Shown: positions 43,773-51,145, counted from the first letter of the stretch. The stretch: DNA of 64,000 nucleotides from Paraburkholderia phenoliruptrix (GCF_019511605.1 NZ_JAEUAV010000002.1:248001-312000); one strand, 5' to 3'. Program-made: numbers and translations. Notes: generated from the letters alone by a model not told the origin.

Positions 43773-44678
43773 TTAATCAAAATACGGCGCCAACACTCCC
43801 TCGATCCAATCCATGAAGGTCCGCACGCGTGGCGACAGATTACGTCGATGAGCCACGACGAGCGACGCGGCAAGAGGCTCAGGACGTAGATCGGGCAGAA
43901 CCTCCACTAGCGCGCCGCTTTGAATGTGATGTGCGAGCGCCAGATATCCCGCCTGTATCAGCCCTATGCCCGCAAGCCCGGCTGCATGATAGGTCTGCAC
44001 GCTGTTGACCTGCATCGCGCCTGGCAACGCAAGCGTCGCGTAGCCGTTGCCGTGTGGGTATTCCCATCCCGCATGCTTCGCGCCGAGTGTTAGTGTGTAG
44101 TGGACCATCCTGTGTCCCTGGCTGAGCAGATCGTCGAGCGTGTGCGGTATACCGTGCCGTGCCAGATAGCTCGGGCTCGCCGCGTTGGTCATGCGCAGCT
44201 TGCCCAACGGTCGCGCGATCAGGCTCTCGTCGGCAATTGGACCCAGCCGGATCACGCAATCGAACCCTTCCTGCACGAGATCGACACGCCTATCGGTGCT
44301 GGAGAGTTCCAGTTGCAGCTCGGGATGTGCCGCCATCAGCTGCGGTAGCGCGGGAACCACGACGCTTCGCGCCAATTCGGTGGGCATGTCGACACGCAAT
44401 CGTCCCCGTAGCGGTGTGCCATTGCTCGAGAACATTGATTGCAATTCCTGTACGTCGGCCAGCAGATCGCGCGCCCGGGAATAAAACGCGCGTCCATCTT
44501 CTGTGAGCTGCACGCTTCGTGTAGTCCGATGCAAAAGGGTGGCTCCCACATCCCGCTCCAGCTCGCGGATCACCAGGGAGACACGTCCCTTCTGGATACC
44601 AAGGCTTTCGGCCGCGCGCGTGAAGCTCGTCATTTCGGCGACCCGGGCAAAGATCAGAAGCGCGTCGAGGTTTTGCAT
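43773..44678 (-). CDS. LysR family transcriptional regulator
   Basis: 301 residues. Helix-turn-helix: MQNLDALLIFARVAEMTSFT, then LGIQKGRVSLVIRELERDVG; complete effector domain. This type commonly regulates quinone oxidoreductases and aldo-keto reductases. It is divergent from the flavodoxin-like quinone reductase at 44795 and an aldo-keto reductase, so those are its probable targets. A perfect 10-base palindrome (AGAACGTTCT, 44698-44707) is in the region between the starts. Effector unknown, probably an electrophile or quinone. Confidence 0.92.
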   Translation of the reverse strand: MQNLDALLIFARVAEMTSFTRAAESLGIQKGRVSLVIRELERDVGATLLHRTTRSVQLTEDGRAFYSRARDLLADVQELQSMFSSNGTPLRGRLRVDMPTELARSVVVPALPQLMAAHPELQLELSSTDRRVDLVQEGFDCVIRLGPIADESLIARPLGKLRMTNAASPSYLARHGIPHTLDDLLSQGHRMVHYTLTLGAKHAGWEYPHGNGYATLALPGAMQVNSVQTYHAAGLAGIGLIQAGYLALAHHIQSGALVEVLPDLRPEPLAASLVVAHRRNLSPRVRTFMDWIEGVLAPYFD

Positions 44679-44794
44679 TGTTCACTTGGAAAGTAACAGA
44701 ACGTTCTCTTTGTCGTTATTTATAGCTCAATCGGGACTCAGTAGACTAGCTTTCCATGTCATCCGCAGGACAACCTGAACGAAAAGGAACAACC

Positions 44795-45385
44795 ATGAAT
44801 CAGCAGACCTCTCCCGTTAAGACCGTCGTCGTCTACCACTCCGGATATGGACACACCGAACGTATGGCCACAGCTATCGCCGATGGCGCGGGTGCCGTGC
44901 TCGTCACGATCGACAGCGAAGGAAACATTGCCGACGATGGCTGGGAAACGCTTGCCGGCGCCGATGCGATCCTGTTTGGCTCGCCGACCTACATGGGCGG
45001 CCCCAGCTGGCAGTTCAAGAAGTTTGCTGACAGCTCGTCGAAGCCCTGGTTCGAAGGCCGGTGGCAAAACAAGATCTTTGGTGGCTTTACCAATAGTGCG
45101 AGTCTGAACGGCGACAAGCTCAATACGCTCGAATACTTTTTCCTGCTGGCCGGTCAGCATGGCGGCATCTGGGTCAGCATGGATATCAAGCCGGCAAACG
45201 TCAAGGCGTCAACGCGTGACGACCTCAATCGCATGGGCTCCTACATCGCGCCGATGGCGCAGACGCCTGCTGATGCGTCGCCTGACGAGATGTCGCCGGG
45301 GGATCTCGAGACGGCCCGCCGTTATGGCGCTCGCGTCGCGATGATCGCCGGGCAGTTGCGGGCCGGCAGGCATCAAAGCAACTGA
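44795..45385 (+). CDS. Flavodoxin-like NAD(P)H:quinone reductase
   Basis: 196 residues from the ATG at 44795, with AAAGGAA ahead. The FMN-binding loop VVVYHSGYGHTERMA is at the N terminus, followed by FGSPTYMGGPSWQFKKF and the FTNSASLNG and LLAGQHGGIW loops, all as in WrbA-type flavodoxin-fold quinone reductases. These reduce quinones by two electrons and avoid radical formation. It precedes an aldo-keto reductase on the same strand by 73 bases, and a divergent LysR gene likely controls both. Confidence 0.92.
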   Translation: MNQQTSPVKTVVVYHSGYGHTERMATAIADGAGAVLVTIDSEGNIADDGWETLAGADAILFGSPTYMGGPSWQFKKFADSSSKPWFEGRWQNKIFGGFTNSASLNGDKLNTLEYFFLLAGQHGGIWVSMDIKPANVKASTRDDLNRMGSYIAPMAQTPADASPDEMSPGDLETARRYGARVAMIAGQLRAGRHQSN

Positions 45386-45458
45386 AACTTCGTTGCGTGA
45401 GCAAAGGTGAGGCGGCAGGCCGTCGCGTTTCATCCAGCCAATCTCGAAGGGAACTGCC

Positions 45459-46514
45459 ATGAAATACAAGCAACTGGGCCGCACCGGCCTGTTTGTTTCC
45501 GAACTGTGCCTCGGCACGATGACACTGGGCGGCAATGCCGACGCCGGCATGTGGGCGGCGATCGGCGCGCTCGGACAGGAAGAGGCGAACCGACTGATCG
45601 CCCGTGCGCTTGCTGAGGGGATCAACTTCCTCGACACGGCCGACGTATATTCCTTCGGCCAGTCAGAACGCCTCGTCGGACAGGCGCTCAAAGACCTCGG
45701 AGTACGACGCAGTGAGATAGTGCTTGCTACGAAAACAGCTGGCGCTATGGGCCCGAAACCGAACGATCAGGGGGCGTCGCGCGGTCACATCATGGATTCT
45801 GTGCAGAGGAGTCTGGAACGCCTGCAGGTCGACCATATAGACCTGTACCAGATACACGCCAGCGATCCTGTCACGCCGCTTGAAGAGACGCTGCGCGCGC
45901 TCGACGATCTCACGCGGCAGGGGCTGGTTCGTTATGTCGGCGTCTCGAACTGGCGGGCGGGCAAGATCGGCAAGGCACTCGGGCTGAGCGAGGCGCTGCA
46001 CGCCACGCGCTTCGAGACGCTCCAGGCGTACTATTCGATTGCCGGACGTGACGTCGAGCGCGAGCTGGTGCCGCTCGCCATCGAGGAGCGGATGGGGCTC
46101 CTCGTCTGGTCGCCCCTCGCCGGCGGATTGCTGTCGGGCAAGTTCGGTCCTGGGGCTCCGACCGAAGAAGGTTCGCGACGCAGCCATTTTGATTTTCCCC
46201 CGGTCGATCTCGAGCGGGCGTGGCCGTGCGTTGCGGAAATGCGCAGCATTGCTGACGCGCGCGGTGTCTCGGTTGCCCGCATAGCGCTCGCCTGGTTGCT
46301 CGCGAGGCCGTATGTCACGAGCGTCATCATCGGCGCGAAACGGGTCGAACAGCTCGAAGATAATCTGGGTGCGGTCGATATCGTCCTGACCGAAGAAGAG
46401 CTTGCGCGTCTTGAAGCCGTAAGTGCTCTGCCTTCCCACTATCCCGGCTGGATGATCGAGCGTCAGGAGTCGAGTCGGATTCCTTCGGCTTTCAGCGGGG
46501 GTGGGGCGAAGTAA
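45459..46514 (+). CDS. Aldo/keto reductase
   Basis: 351 residues. Catalytic tetrad visible as D59 and Y64 (in FLDTADVYSFGQSE), K92 (LATKTAG) and H133 (YQIHASD). NADPH-binding motifs WSPLAGGLLSGK and VIIGAKRVEQLEDNL follow. It belongs to the AKR group related to YhdN and voltage-gated potassium-channel beta-like reductases, which reduce aldehydes and ketones. GGGAACT precedes the ATG. It probably forms an operon with the quinone reductase. After it come 393 bases without a gene and then the RHS island. Confidence 0.93.
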   Translation: MKYKQLGRTGLFVSELCLGTMTLGGNADAGMWAAIGALGQEEANRLIARALAEGINFLDTADVYSFGQSERLVGQALKDLGVRRSEIVLATKTAGAMGPKPNDQGASRGHIMDSVQRSLERLQVDHIDLYQIHASDPVTPLEETLRALDDLTRQGLVRYVGVSNWRAGKIGKALGLSEALHATRFETLQAYYSIAGRDVERELVPLAIEERMGLLVWSPLAGGLLSGKFGPGAPTEEGSRRSHFDFPPVDLERAWPCVAEMRSIADARGVSVARIALAWLLARPYVTSVIIGAKRVEQLEDNLGAVDIVLTEEELARLEAVSALPSHYPGWMIERQESSRIPSAFSGGGAK

Positions 46515-46907
46515 GATCGGTTGCTGCACATCGATACTTTGGACGCGGGCGGTTGCGTAGACCGCCTCGCGTTGCATTGCGCGCGCCCATTACCAATGAG
46601 GGATAGGCGCACCATAAAGGAAAGCAGCACTGCGCAATCCTATTCGCCAGCCGACTTATCGGTGTTTATTGCGTCGACCGGAATGTGCCACACCTAGGGC
46701 TCGTCGTGAGCGGGCCGGCAAAAGTGTGTAACGCCGTCGTTAACGGGCGAGCCCACCTGAAATGCTGATAGCTCAATACGAGAAGAGCCCTACAGGACGT
46801 AGGAGACATATTACTTAAATATAGACCGGTCTGATAGTTATCCGCGTTAGGCTTCGGTATCGTATAAGGCGTTTATAACGCTAGCTAATTCAATAATAAG
46901 GATATCG
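46515..46907. other. Boundary region before the RHS island
   Basis: 393 bases without a gene I can support. The first half is as GC-rich as the flanking genes; from about 46780 the sequence becomes AT-rich (ATATTACTTAAATATAG and similar), marking entry into the accessory island. No transposase gene or terminal repeat is clear. AAGGAT near 46898 is the ribosome-binding site of the RHS stub that follows. Confidence 0.6.
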
Positions 46908-47171
46908 ATGGCAAATATTTCAGGGGGGAGAGGTGCTCGTTTTTATGCCTCAGCTAAGCGGGGGCTGGAATGCGTGCGGCGAACGGCGAGCGCCGGTGCA
47001 GTGGCGTATATAGCGATTCTGCCGATGGCGGCGTCCGCTGACGACATCACGTATGCCTACGACCCAATGGGTCGCCTCACGTCGGTGTCGGTCGCGGGCT
47101 CAACCGCGTACTACGACTACGACGCGGCGGGCAATATATCTGCGATTCGCAGGCAACAGCGCGTTCGGTGA
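46908..47171 (+). pseudogene. RHS 5' stub: signal peptide and two YD repeats
   Basis: 87 codons: a signal-like stretch AGAVAYIAILPMAASA, then DDITYAYDPMGRLTS and YYDYDAAGNISAI, which are two RHS/YD repeats. A complete RHS protein would continue for a thousand or more residues, so this is the 5' end of a once-large gene. It stops at TGA 47169-47171; the same frame then runs straight into an RHS tail at 47175. The last bases before the stop resemble the 5' end of the SymE genes later in the island, so a deletion appears to have joined the rhs 5' end to the remains of an older symE copy. Confidence 0.8.
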
Positions 47172-47174
47172 CGG

Positions 47175-47360
47175 GTGGATGTGCTTCACCATCGGAACCG
47201 GTACTACCAGCCGGCGACACGGCGGTTCATTAGTGAGGGCCCAACTGGCTGGGCGAGTGGGCAGACGAATGCGTATGCTTATGTCAACGGCAATCCGGTG
47301 CAGTTCAATAATACGACCGGTGAGGCTGGCCCGCCAATGAATGGACCGGCCAATGCTTGA
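47175..47360 (+). pseudogene. RHS tail A with tip cut by a nonsense codon
   Basis: In the same frame as the RHS stub but after its TGA. It encodes the conserved end of the RHS core, RYYQPATRRFISEGPTGWAS and then QTNAYAYVNGNPVQFNN, and the first residues of a variable tip. The tip stops at TGA 47358-47360 where the duplicate at 50442 has TGC (Cys). Reading through, the frame stays open to 47525 and gives a second half like that of the duplicate, including DFDHSHRGMRPHAHNW. No ribosome site precedes the GTG at 47175. A disrupted toxin tip, unless the stop is bypassed. Confidence 0.8.
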
Positions 47361-47541
47361 GTATCGAACCCTTCAGATAGCGGGCGGATGCGGCTTTACG
47401 ATCCCGATGGCCGAGCCGCTGTTGGTCTTGATTTCGATCATTCGCACCGTGGAATGAGACCACACGCGCACAATTGGAACGGGAACAACCGGGATTGCGC
47501 TGTCGCCCCATTTTGTCCGCTATGAATTCCAGGTGGTAGCT

Positions 47542-47877
47542 ATGCTGCCGGACCATCTGCATGATTGGTATATAGACGGGATCGAGGTGGATGGAAGTGA
47601 TATACGTATAAAAATCCACTTTGAAGCCGAAAGAAGAGTTCGCGTATTTGCTGGAGCTTCGCGTTGCATCGTGAGAAATTTCCTCATCCGGAACGTTATC
47701 TATGACATCAGCATCTTTTCGTCTGAGGATGATCCGTCGCGCTATGACGAGGCTGTTGCGCGGCTGAACAAGTCGTATCCATGGCCACCTGAAGAGTTAA
47801 AAAAGATCGCGGAGATACGGCCTTCCGTTGGCGCTGATATAACAATCGAGTTCTCGACAGTGTCAGTGCTGGGATAG
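47542..47877 (+). CDS. Putative immunity protein for tip A (111 aa)
   Basis: 111 residues from the ATG at 47542, with AGGTGG five bases upstream and 17 bases after the broken tip. It is acidic to neutral with MLPDHLHDWYIDGIEVDGSD at the start, no signal peptide and no membrane segment, so cytoplasmic. It is about 89 percent identical (12 differences in 111) to the gene at 50803, which lies in the same place after an intact tip. Position, size and conservation indicate an immunity protein; the family is not one I can name. The ORF is intact although its toxin is broken. Confidence 0.72.
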   Translation: MLPDHLHDWYIDGIEVDGSDIRIKIHFEAERRVRVFAGASRCIVRNFLIRNVIYDISIFSSEDDPSRYDEAVARLNKSYPWPPEELKKIAEIRPSVGADITIEFSTVSVLG

Positions 47878-47884
47878 CGTTGAT

Positions 47885-47914
47885 GCAGAAGGGCCGCGCG
47901 AGCAGCCGTTCTGC
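47885..47914. terminator. Hairpin after immunity gene A
   Basis: Arms GCAGAAGGGCCGC and GCAGCCGTTCTGC pair with two mismatches around the loop GCGA. It lies between the immunity gene (plus) and the SymE-like gene (minus). The same hairpin recurs after 48866 and 51138 and, degenerate, after 50213. Confidence 0.6.
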
Positions 47915-47916
47915 AT

Positions 47917-48159
47917 TTAAAGCGGTGTAATGATGAGCTTCTGGTGCTCGACGGTGATACGCACTCGCTGTCCGGGCTCGTATCCGGCGGTCTGGATCCA
48001 CCTTCCGGAGAGCTTCATCCACGGAAACGTGGCCGGCTCCTTGCGCATATGGAACGGCAGGGGTGCGACTGTCTGATAGCGCCAGGATTGCTGAATGGTG
48101 ACAGAGTGTTCGGTGACGGGTGGCGGTGGTGCTTTTGTGCGATTACCAGCCAGCGACAC
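47917..48159 (-). CDS. SymE-like toxin, copy 1
   Basis: 80 residues. The C-terminal part resembles SymE: MKLSGRWIQTAGYEPGQRVR, then ITVEHQKLIITPL, the AbrB-like swapped-hairpin region. E. coli SymE is an SOS-induced toxin with an AbrB-like fold, held in check by the antisense RNA SymR. N-terminal PPPPVTEHSVTIQQSWRY is conserved with copy 2. It is encoded opposite to the RHS modules: its 3' end faces immunity gene A and its 5' end overlaps the start of RHS tail B by 40 bases. Complete and likely functional. No SymR gene can be identified with certainty. Confidence 0.78.
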   Translation of the reverse strand: MSLAGNRTKAPPPPVTEHSVTIQQSWRYQTVAPLPFHMRKEPATFPWMKLSGRWIQTAGYEPGQRVRITVEHQKLIITPL

Positions 48160-48464
48160 GGCGGTTCATTAGTGAGGACCCGGTTGGTTGGGCGAGTGGG
48201 CAGACCAATGCGTATGCTTATGTGGGTGGGAATCCGGTGCAGTTCAACGATCCATACGGGCTACATAAAGGCGACCAATGGTACGGGTACAACGATAAGA
48301 ATTTCCGCGATTGGGTGCATGGCATAAAGCAGGACGAAGGTATCCCCGGTTCAGTTAATTTCACTAAGCCTATGCTTGACGACTTCTGGAACCAGTGGAA
48401 TGGCGAAGGTTGTCCGGTGGGGAAGGGCGGCAAGAGCGGCAAAGGCGGCCGGTCGCGGTATTAA
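48120..48464 (+). CDS. RHS tail B with toxin tip
   Basis: 114 codons from a GTG at 48120. The first part is the RHS core end, YQPATRRFISEDPVGWAS then QTNAYAYVGGNPVQFNDPYG; the tip starts with LHKGDQWYGYNDKNFRDWVH and ends in the glycine/lysine-rich GKGGKSGKGGRSRY. Tips with a GD-x-W-x-G-x-N start and a W-x-x-x-K/Q segment are common at RHS ends in proteobacteria and are thought to be toxins, but the activity is not known to me. No own start of the RHS protein is present: the module is a displaced tail. It could be used by recombination into a complete RHS gene, or be translated from the GTG. Confidence 0.7.
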   Translation: MAVVLLCDYQPATRRFISEDPVGWASGQTNAYAYVGGNPVQFNDPYGLHKGDQWYGYNDKNFRDWVHGIKQDEGIPGSVNFTKPMLDDFWNQWNGEGCPVGKGGKSGKGGRSRY

Positions 48465-48479
48465 CCTATTGGATGAAAC

Positions 48480-48866
48480 ATGTCAGCTTGCTCGCGGACC
48501 TACGTAACGCTGTGTATTTATGGATCTGATGCCGATGCGATGAATCGCATGGCGGACGAGATAAAAATTTCCCCGACCAGAACCAGCAATAGGAATGGTC
48601 TTCTTGGCTGGTTCTTCGAAACCAAGGAACTCGACTCCGTCGACGTCGCGGATCATTTGGATCTTTTGCTGCGAGAGTTGGAAGCGTATGGCGTTGACAT
48701 GAAAAAGATTAAGGAGATGGGCTGCTGGTACCGAACTTACTGCTTCTGGTCTTCCGTTTCGGGAAATGGTGGCCCTGTGCTTCAGCCGAAGCAGATGGCG
48801 GCACTGGCATCGCTGGATATGGAGTTGCACTTTGATTTGTGGTTTGACCCGCCGGAAGAAGAGTAG
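48480..48866 (+). CDS. DUF4279-like putative immunity protein B
   Basis: 128 residues, starting 15 bases after the stop of tail B. RTYVTLCIYGSDADAM at the start and ISPTRTSNRNGLLGWFFET, then LHFDLWFDPPEEE near the end, fit the DUF4279 family, whose members often sit right after RHS or polymorphic toxin tips. It is acidic at the C terminus. It is therefore the probable neutraliser of tip B. It converges on SymE-like copy 2 with a strong hairpin between them. Confidence 0.75.
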   Translation: MSACSRTYVTLCIYGSDADAMNRMADEIKISPTRTSNRNGLLGWFFETKELDSVDVADHLDLLLRELEAYGVDMKKIKEMGCWYRTYCFWSSVSGNGGPVLQPKQMAALASLDMELHFDLWFDPPEEE

Positions 48867-48888
48867 CTGTAGCGGGATTGTGAATTGC

Positions 48889-48920
48889 AGAAGGGCCGCG
48901 CGAGCGGCCCTTCTGTATTT
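48889..48920. terminator. Bidirectional hairpin after immunity gene B
   Basis: A perfect 11-base stem, AGAAGGGCCGC and GCGGCCCTTCT, with loop GCGA, followed on the plus strand by GTATTT. It separates the DUF4279-like gene from SymE-like copy 2 and should end transcripts from both directions, though the T-run is short. Confidence 0.65.
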
Positions 48921-49152
48921 AAAGCGGTGTAATGATGAGCTTCTGGTGCTCGACGGTGATACGCACGCGCTGTCCGGGTTCAAAGCCGGCGGTCTCGATC
49001 GACCGTCCTGAGAGCTTCATCCACGGAAAGGTGGCTGGCTCCTTGCCCTTATGGAAGGGCAGGGGTTCCGGGTTCTGATAGCGCCAGGATTCCTGGATGG
49101 TGACGAACCGTTCGGTAACGGGTGGTGGTGCTTTATGATTGGCATCAGCCAT
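48919..49152 (-). CDS. SymE-like toxin, copy 2
   Basis: 77 residues, clearly a paralogue of copy 1: PPPVTERFVTIQESWRYQNP, then MKLSGRSIETAGFEPGQRVR and the identical end ITVEHQKLIITPL. It lies opposite to module B with its 3' end at the shared hairpin. The 5' end faces an AT-rich stretch with an orphan ORF rather than directly an RHS tail. The gene appears complete. Function by similarity to SymE, a type I toxin in E. coli. Confidence 0.78.
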   Translation of the reverse strand: MADANHKAPPPVTERFVTIQESWRYQNPEPLPFHKGKEPATFPWMKLSGRSIETAGFEPGQRVRITVEHQKLIITPL

Positions 49153-49211
49153 GACACCATGTCGACGCAGATGTAATTCCAGTGTGGGCGCGAGTTTTGA
49201 TTGCGGGATCC

Positions 49212-49457
49212 ATGGACATATTTTTTGCGCAGACTAGGAGCGGAGTGGACAGATTCATTGCCATCAAATCCAAAATCTGGAATGCAGAGCTTTGGATGAA
49301 TGGAAGGGTAGATCTGGAAGGTATCGACACACATCAAAATGCAATCACGAAATTTCACATCATTTTCGATATGTCGAAGAACAGTGATAGGGCTGCAGTC
49401 CTTGCGAGGACACAAGATCATTACAAGGACTGCAAAATCTGGATCGAGAGCAACTGA
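49212..49457 (+). CDS. Orphan small ORF in AT-rich DNA (81 aa)
   Basis: 81 residues from the ATG at 49212; an alternative GTG at 49182 adds ten. The protein begins MDIFFAQTRSGVDRFIAIKS and contains many Ile, Asn and Lys codons, in DNA visibly richer in A and T than the rest of the window. No family is recognised. It lies between SymE-like copy 2 and RHS tail C, where a fragment of a further toxin or immunity gene would be expected. It may be the remnant immunity gene of a module whose RHS tail has been lost. Confidence 0.45.
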   Translation: MDIFFAQTRSGVDRFIAIKSKIWNAELWMNGRVDLEGIDTHQNAITKFHIIFDMSKNSDRAAVLARTQDHYKDCKIWIESN

Positions 49458-49462
49458 TGTAG

Positions 49463-49774
49463 GCGGCTGTCCATCCGTCCGCACAGCCAGCGACAGGGCG
49501 GTTCATTAGTGAAGACCCGGTTGGCTGGGCGAGTGGGCAGACGAATGCGTATTCTTATGTGGGTGGGAATCCGGTTCAGTTCAGGGATCCGTTTGGGCTT
49601 GGACCATGGGACCAGAAGTATGGCTTGTCGAATAGTTATTGGAATTGGCTCCACCGGCAAGATGGCGGTTCGTTGATCAAAGAGCTTAAAGACCCACGGA
49701 CCGGGCAGGTCCCGAAAGACACTGCGTTGGAGTACTACAAGATATATCTTTTAGAGACCGGGCAATGCGGGTGA
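49463..49774 (+). pseudogene. RHS tail C with toxin tip, no start codon
   Basis: An open frame directly after TAG at 49460-49462 with no ATG, GTG or TTG before GTG 49559. It reads PATGRFISEDPVGWASG, QTNAYSYVGGNPVQFRDPFG and then a tip with GPWDQKYGLSNSYWNWLH and ELKDPRTGQVPKDTALEYYK, ending TGQCG. The W-D-x-K-Y-G ... W-x-W-L-H pattern is a common RHS tip type. As it stands it can hardly be translated alone, so I treat it as a silent tail module. The tip itself is intact and could be reused by recombination. Confidence 0.7.
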
Positions 49775-49802
49775 GGCTCAATATTCGTGAGGTGAGAACT
49801 TT

Positions 49803-50213
49803 ATGCCTGGTTGCATTTTTTGTGGATCTGGTGCGGACTTCGACGTACGCGGATTCCTGGTGTCCTCTCCGTGGTCCGGTATAGCAGACATATTTCGACG
49901 CGGGCCGACTGGGAATGCATACCGCCCCATCAGAGAGTCCTCGTCTCTACAGATCGCGGTGTCGCCAATTGACGAGCATCGCCTTGAACCGCAGATTGAT
50001 GCGACGCTCAGTTTCTTGCGAAGCTACGAGGCTGAAGTGAGGCGGCTGGTCAGGTTTCCCGGCGTGGACGCGGTCGAGTTCCGCATGGGCCTCTTCTGGC
50101 TGCCCGACACGGCTATTTACCCGATTTCGCTCACGCCATCGTTTCTCAAAGCAGTTGGCGACGTCGGTGCGACCGTTGACATATATGTTTATGCAAGTGA
50201 CGGCGTAAATTAG
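49803..50213 (+). CDS. Putative immunity protein C (136 aa)
   Basis: 136 residues, 28 bases after tail C. It begins MPGCIFCGSGADFDVRGFLV and contains LEPQIDATLSFLRSYEAEVR then RFPGVDAVEFRMGLFWLPD, a layout I associate with small proteins that follow RHS tips. Cytoplasmic, without signal or membrane segment. It ends in front of a degenerate copy of the hairpin and a decayed SymE-like gene. The role is inferred from position. Confidence 0.65.
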   Translation: MPGCIFCGSGADFDVRGFLVSSPWSGIADIFRRGPTGNAYRPIRESSSLQIAVSPIDEHRLEPQIDATLSFLRSYEAEVRRLVRFPGVDAVEFRMGLFWLPDTAIYPISLTPSFLKAVGDVGATVDIYVYASDGVN

Positions 50214-50281
50214 CTTGAGCGTTGCCAGTGCAATCCGAAGTTGCCGCGACAGAAGAGCCGCATTCGAGGCCCCTTTTGTAT

Positions 50282-50491
50282 CTAAAGCGGCGTAATCATG
50301 AGCCGCTGGTACTCGACGGTGATACGCACGCGCTGTCCGCGCTGGAAGCCGGCGTCTTCCGCATATGGAAGGGCAGGCGTGCGGCTTTCTGATAGCGCAA
50401 GGATTCCTGGATGGCGACAGAGCGTTGGGTGACGAGCGGACGTGCTTTGCCATCGGAACTGGTATTGCCAGCCAGAAGCAGGGCGGTTCAT
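50282..50491 (-). pseudogene. Decayed SymE-like gene, copy 3
   Basis: The C-terminal end (AGFQRGQRVRITVEYQRL) is that of copies 1 and 2, and the DNA of the 5' half is also recognisable. Between them about 60 bases present in the other copies are missing (the RKEPATFPWMKLSGR region), and the frame changes at the gap, so upstream codons no longer read as SymE. It overlaps the start of RHS tail D by 50 bases on the opposite strand. A non-functional relic in my reading. Confidence 0.7.
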
Positions 50492-50786
50492 TAGTGGGGA
50501 CCCAACTGGCTGGGCGAGTGGGCAGACGAATGCGTATGCTTATGTCAACGGCAATCCGGTGCGGTTCAATGATCCGACCGGTGAGGCTGGCCTGCCGATG
50601 AATGGACCGGCCAATGCTTGCGTATTGAACCCTTCAGGTAGCGGGCAGATGCGGCTTTACGATGCCGATCGCCGAGCCGCTGTTGATCTTGATTTCGATC
50701 ATTCGCATGGTGGAATGACACCACGCGCGCATCATTGGAACGGGAAGAACCGGGATTGGGCTGTCGTGCCATTTTGTCCGCTCTGA
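50442..50786 (+). CDS. RHS tail D with intact toxin tip
   Basis: 114 codons from a GTG at 50442. Core end: PEAGRFISGDPTGWASG and QTNAYAYVNGNPVRFNDP; tip: GEAGLPMNGPANACVLNPSG, then QMRLYDADRRAAVDLDFDHS and TPRAHHWNGKNRDWAVV. The aspartate/histidine-rich centre (DFDHSHGG ... HHW) suggests a metal-dependent enzyme, but I know no assigned activity. It is the intact version of tail A. It has no RHS N terminus, so export would require recombination with a full RHS gene. Confidence 0.7.
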   Translation: MLCHRNWYCQPEAGRFISGDPTGWASGQTNAYAYVNGNPVRFNDPTGEAGLPMNGPANACVLNPSGSGQMRLYDADRRAAVDLDFDHSHGGMTPRAHHWNGKNRDWAVVPFCPL

Positions 50787-50802
50787 ATTCCAGGTGATAG
50801 CT

Positions 50803-51138
50803 ATGCTGCCGGACCATCTGCATGATTGGTATATAGACGGGATCGAGGTGGATGGAAGTAACATACGTATAAAAATCCACTTTGAAGCCGAAAGAAGAGT
50901 TCTCGTATTTGCTGGAGCTTCGCGTTGCATCGTGAGCAATTTCCTCATCCAGAACGTTATCTATGACATCAGCGTCTTCTCGTCTGAGGATGATCCGTCG
51001 CGCTATGACGAGGCTATTGCGCGGCTGAACAAGTCGTTTCCATGGCCACCTAAAGAATCAAAAAAGATCGCGGAGATACGGCCTTCCGTTGGCGCTGATA
51101 TAACGATCGAGTTGTCGACAGTGTCAGCGCTGAGATAG
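50803..51138 (+). CDS. Putative immunity protein for tip D (111 aa)
   Basis: 111 residues from the ATG at 50803, with AGGTG upstream, 16 bases after tail D. It is the close paralogue of the gene at 47542, with 12 differences spread along the length, most of them in the central and C-terminal parts (for example RNFLIRN versus SNFLIQN). Probably neutralises tip D. Ends before the last copy of the hairpin. Confidence 0.72.
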   Translation: MLPDHLHDWYIDGIEVDGSNIRIKIHFEAERRVLVFAGASRCIVSNFLIQNVIYDISVFSSEDDPSRYDEAIARLNKSFPWPPKESKKIAEIRPSVGADITIELSTVSALR

Positions 51139-51145
51139 CGTTGAT

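Noticed and set aside
46700..46900. Possible transposase or phage remnant left of the RHS stub
   Set aside because: A short open frame (ending EKSPTGRRRHIT) is readable, but it is only about 20 codons and matches nothing I can name.
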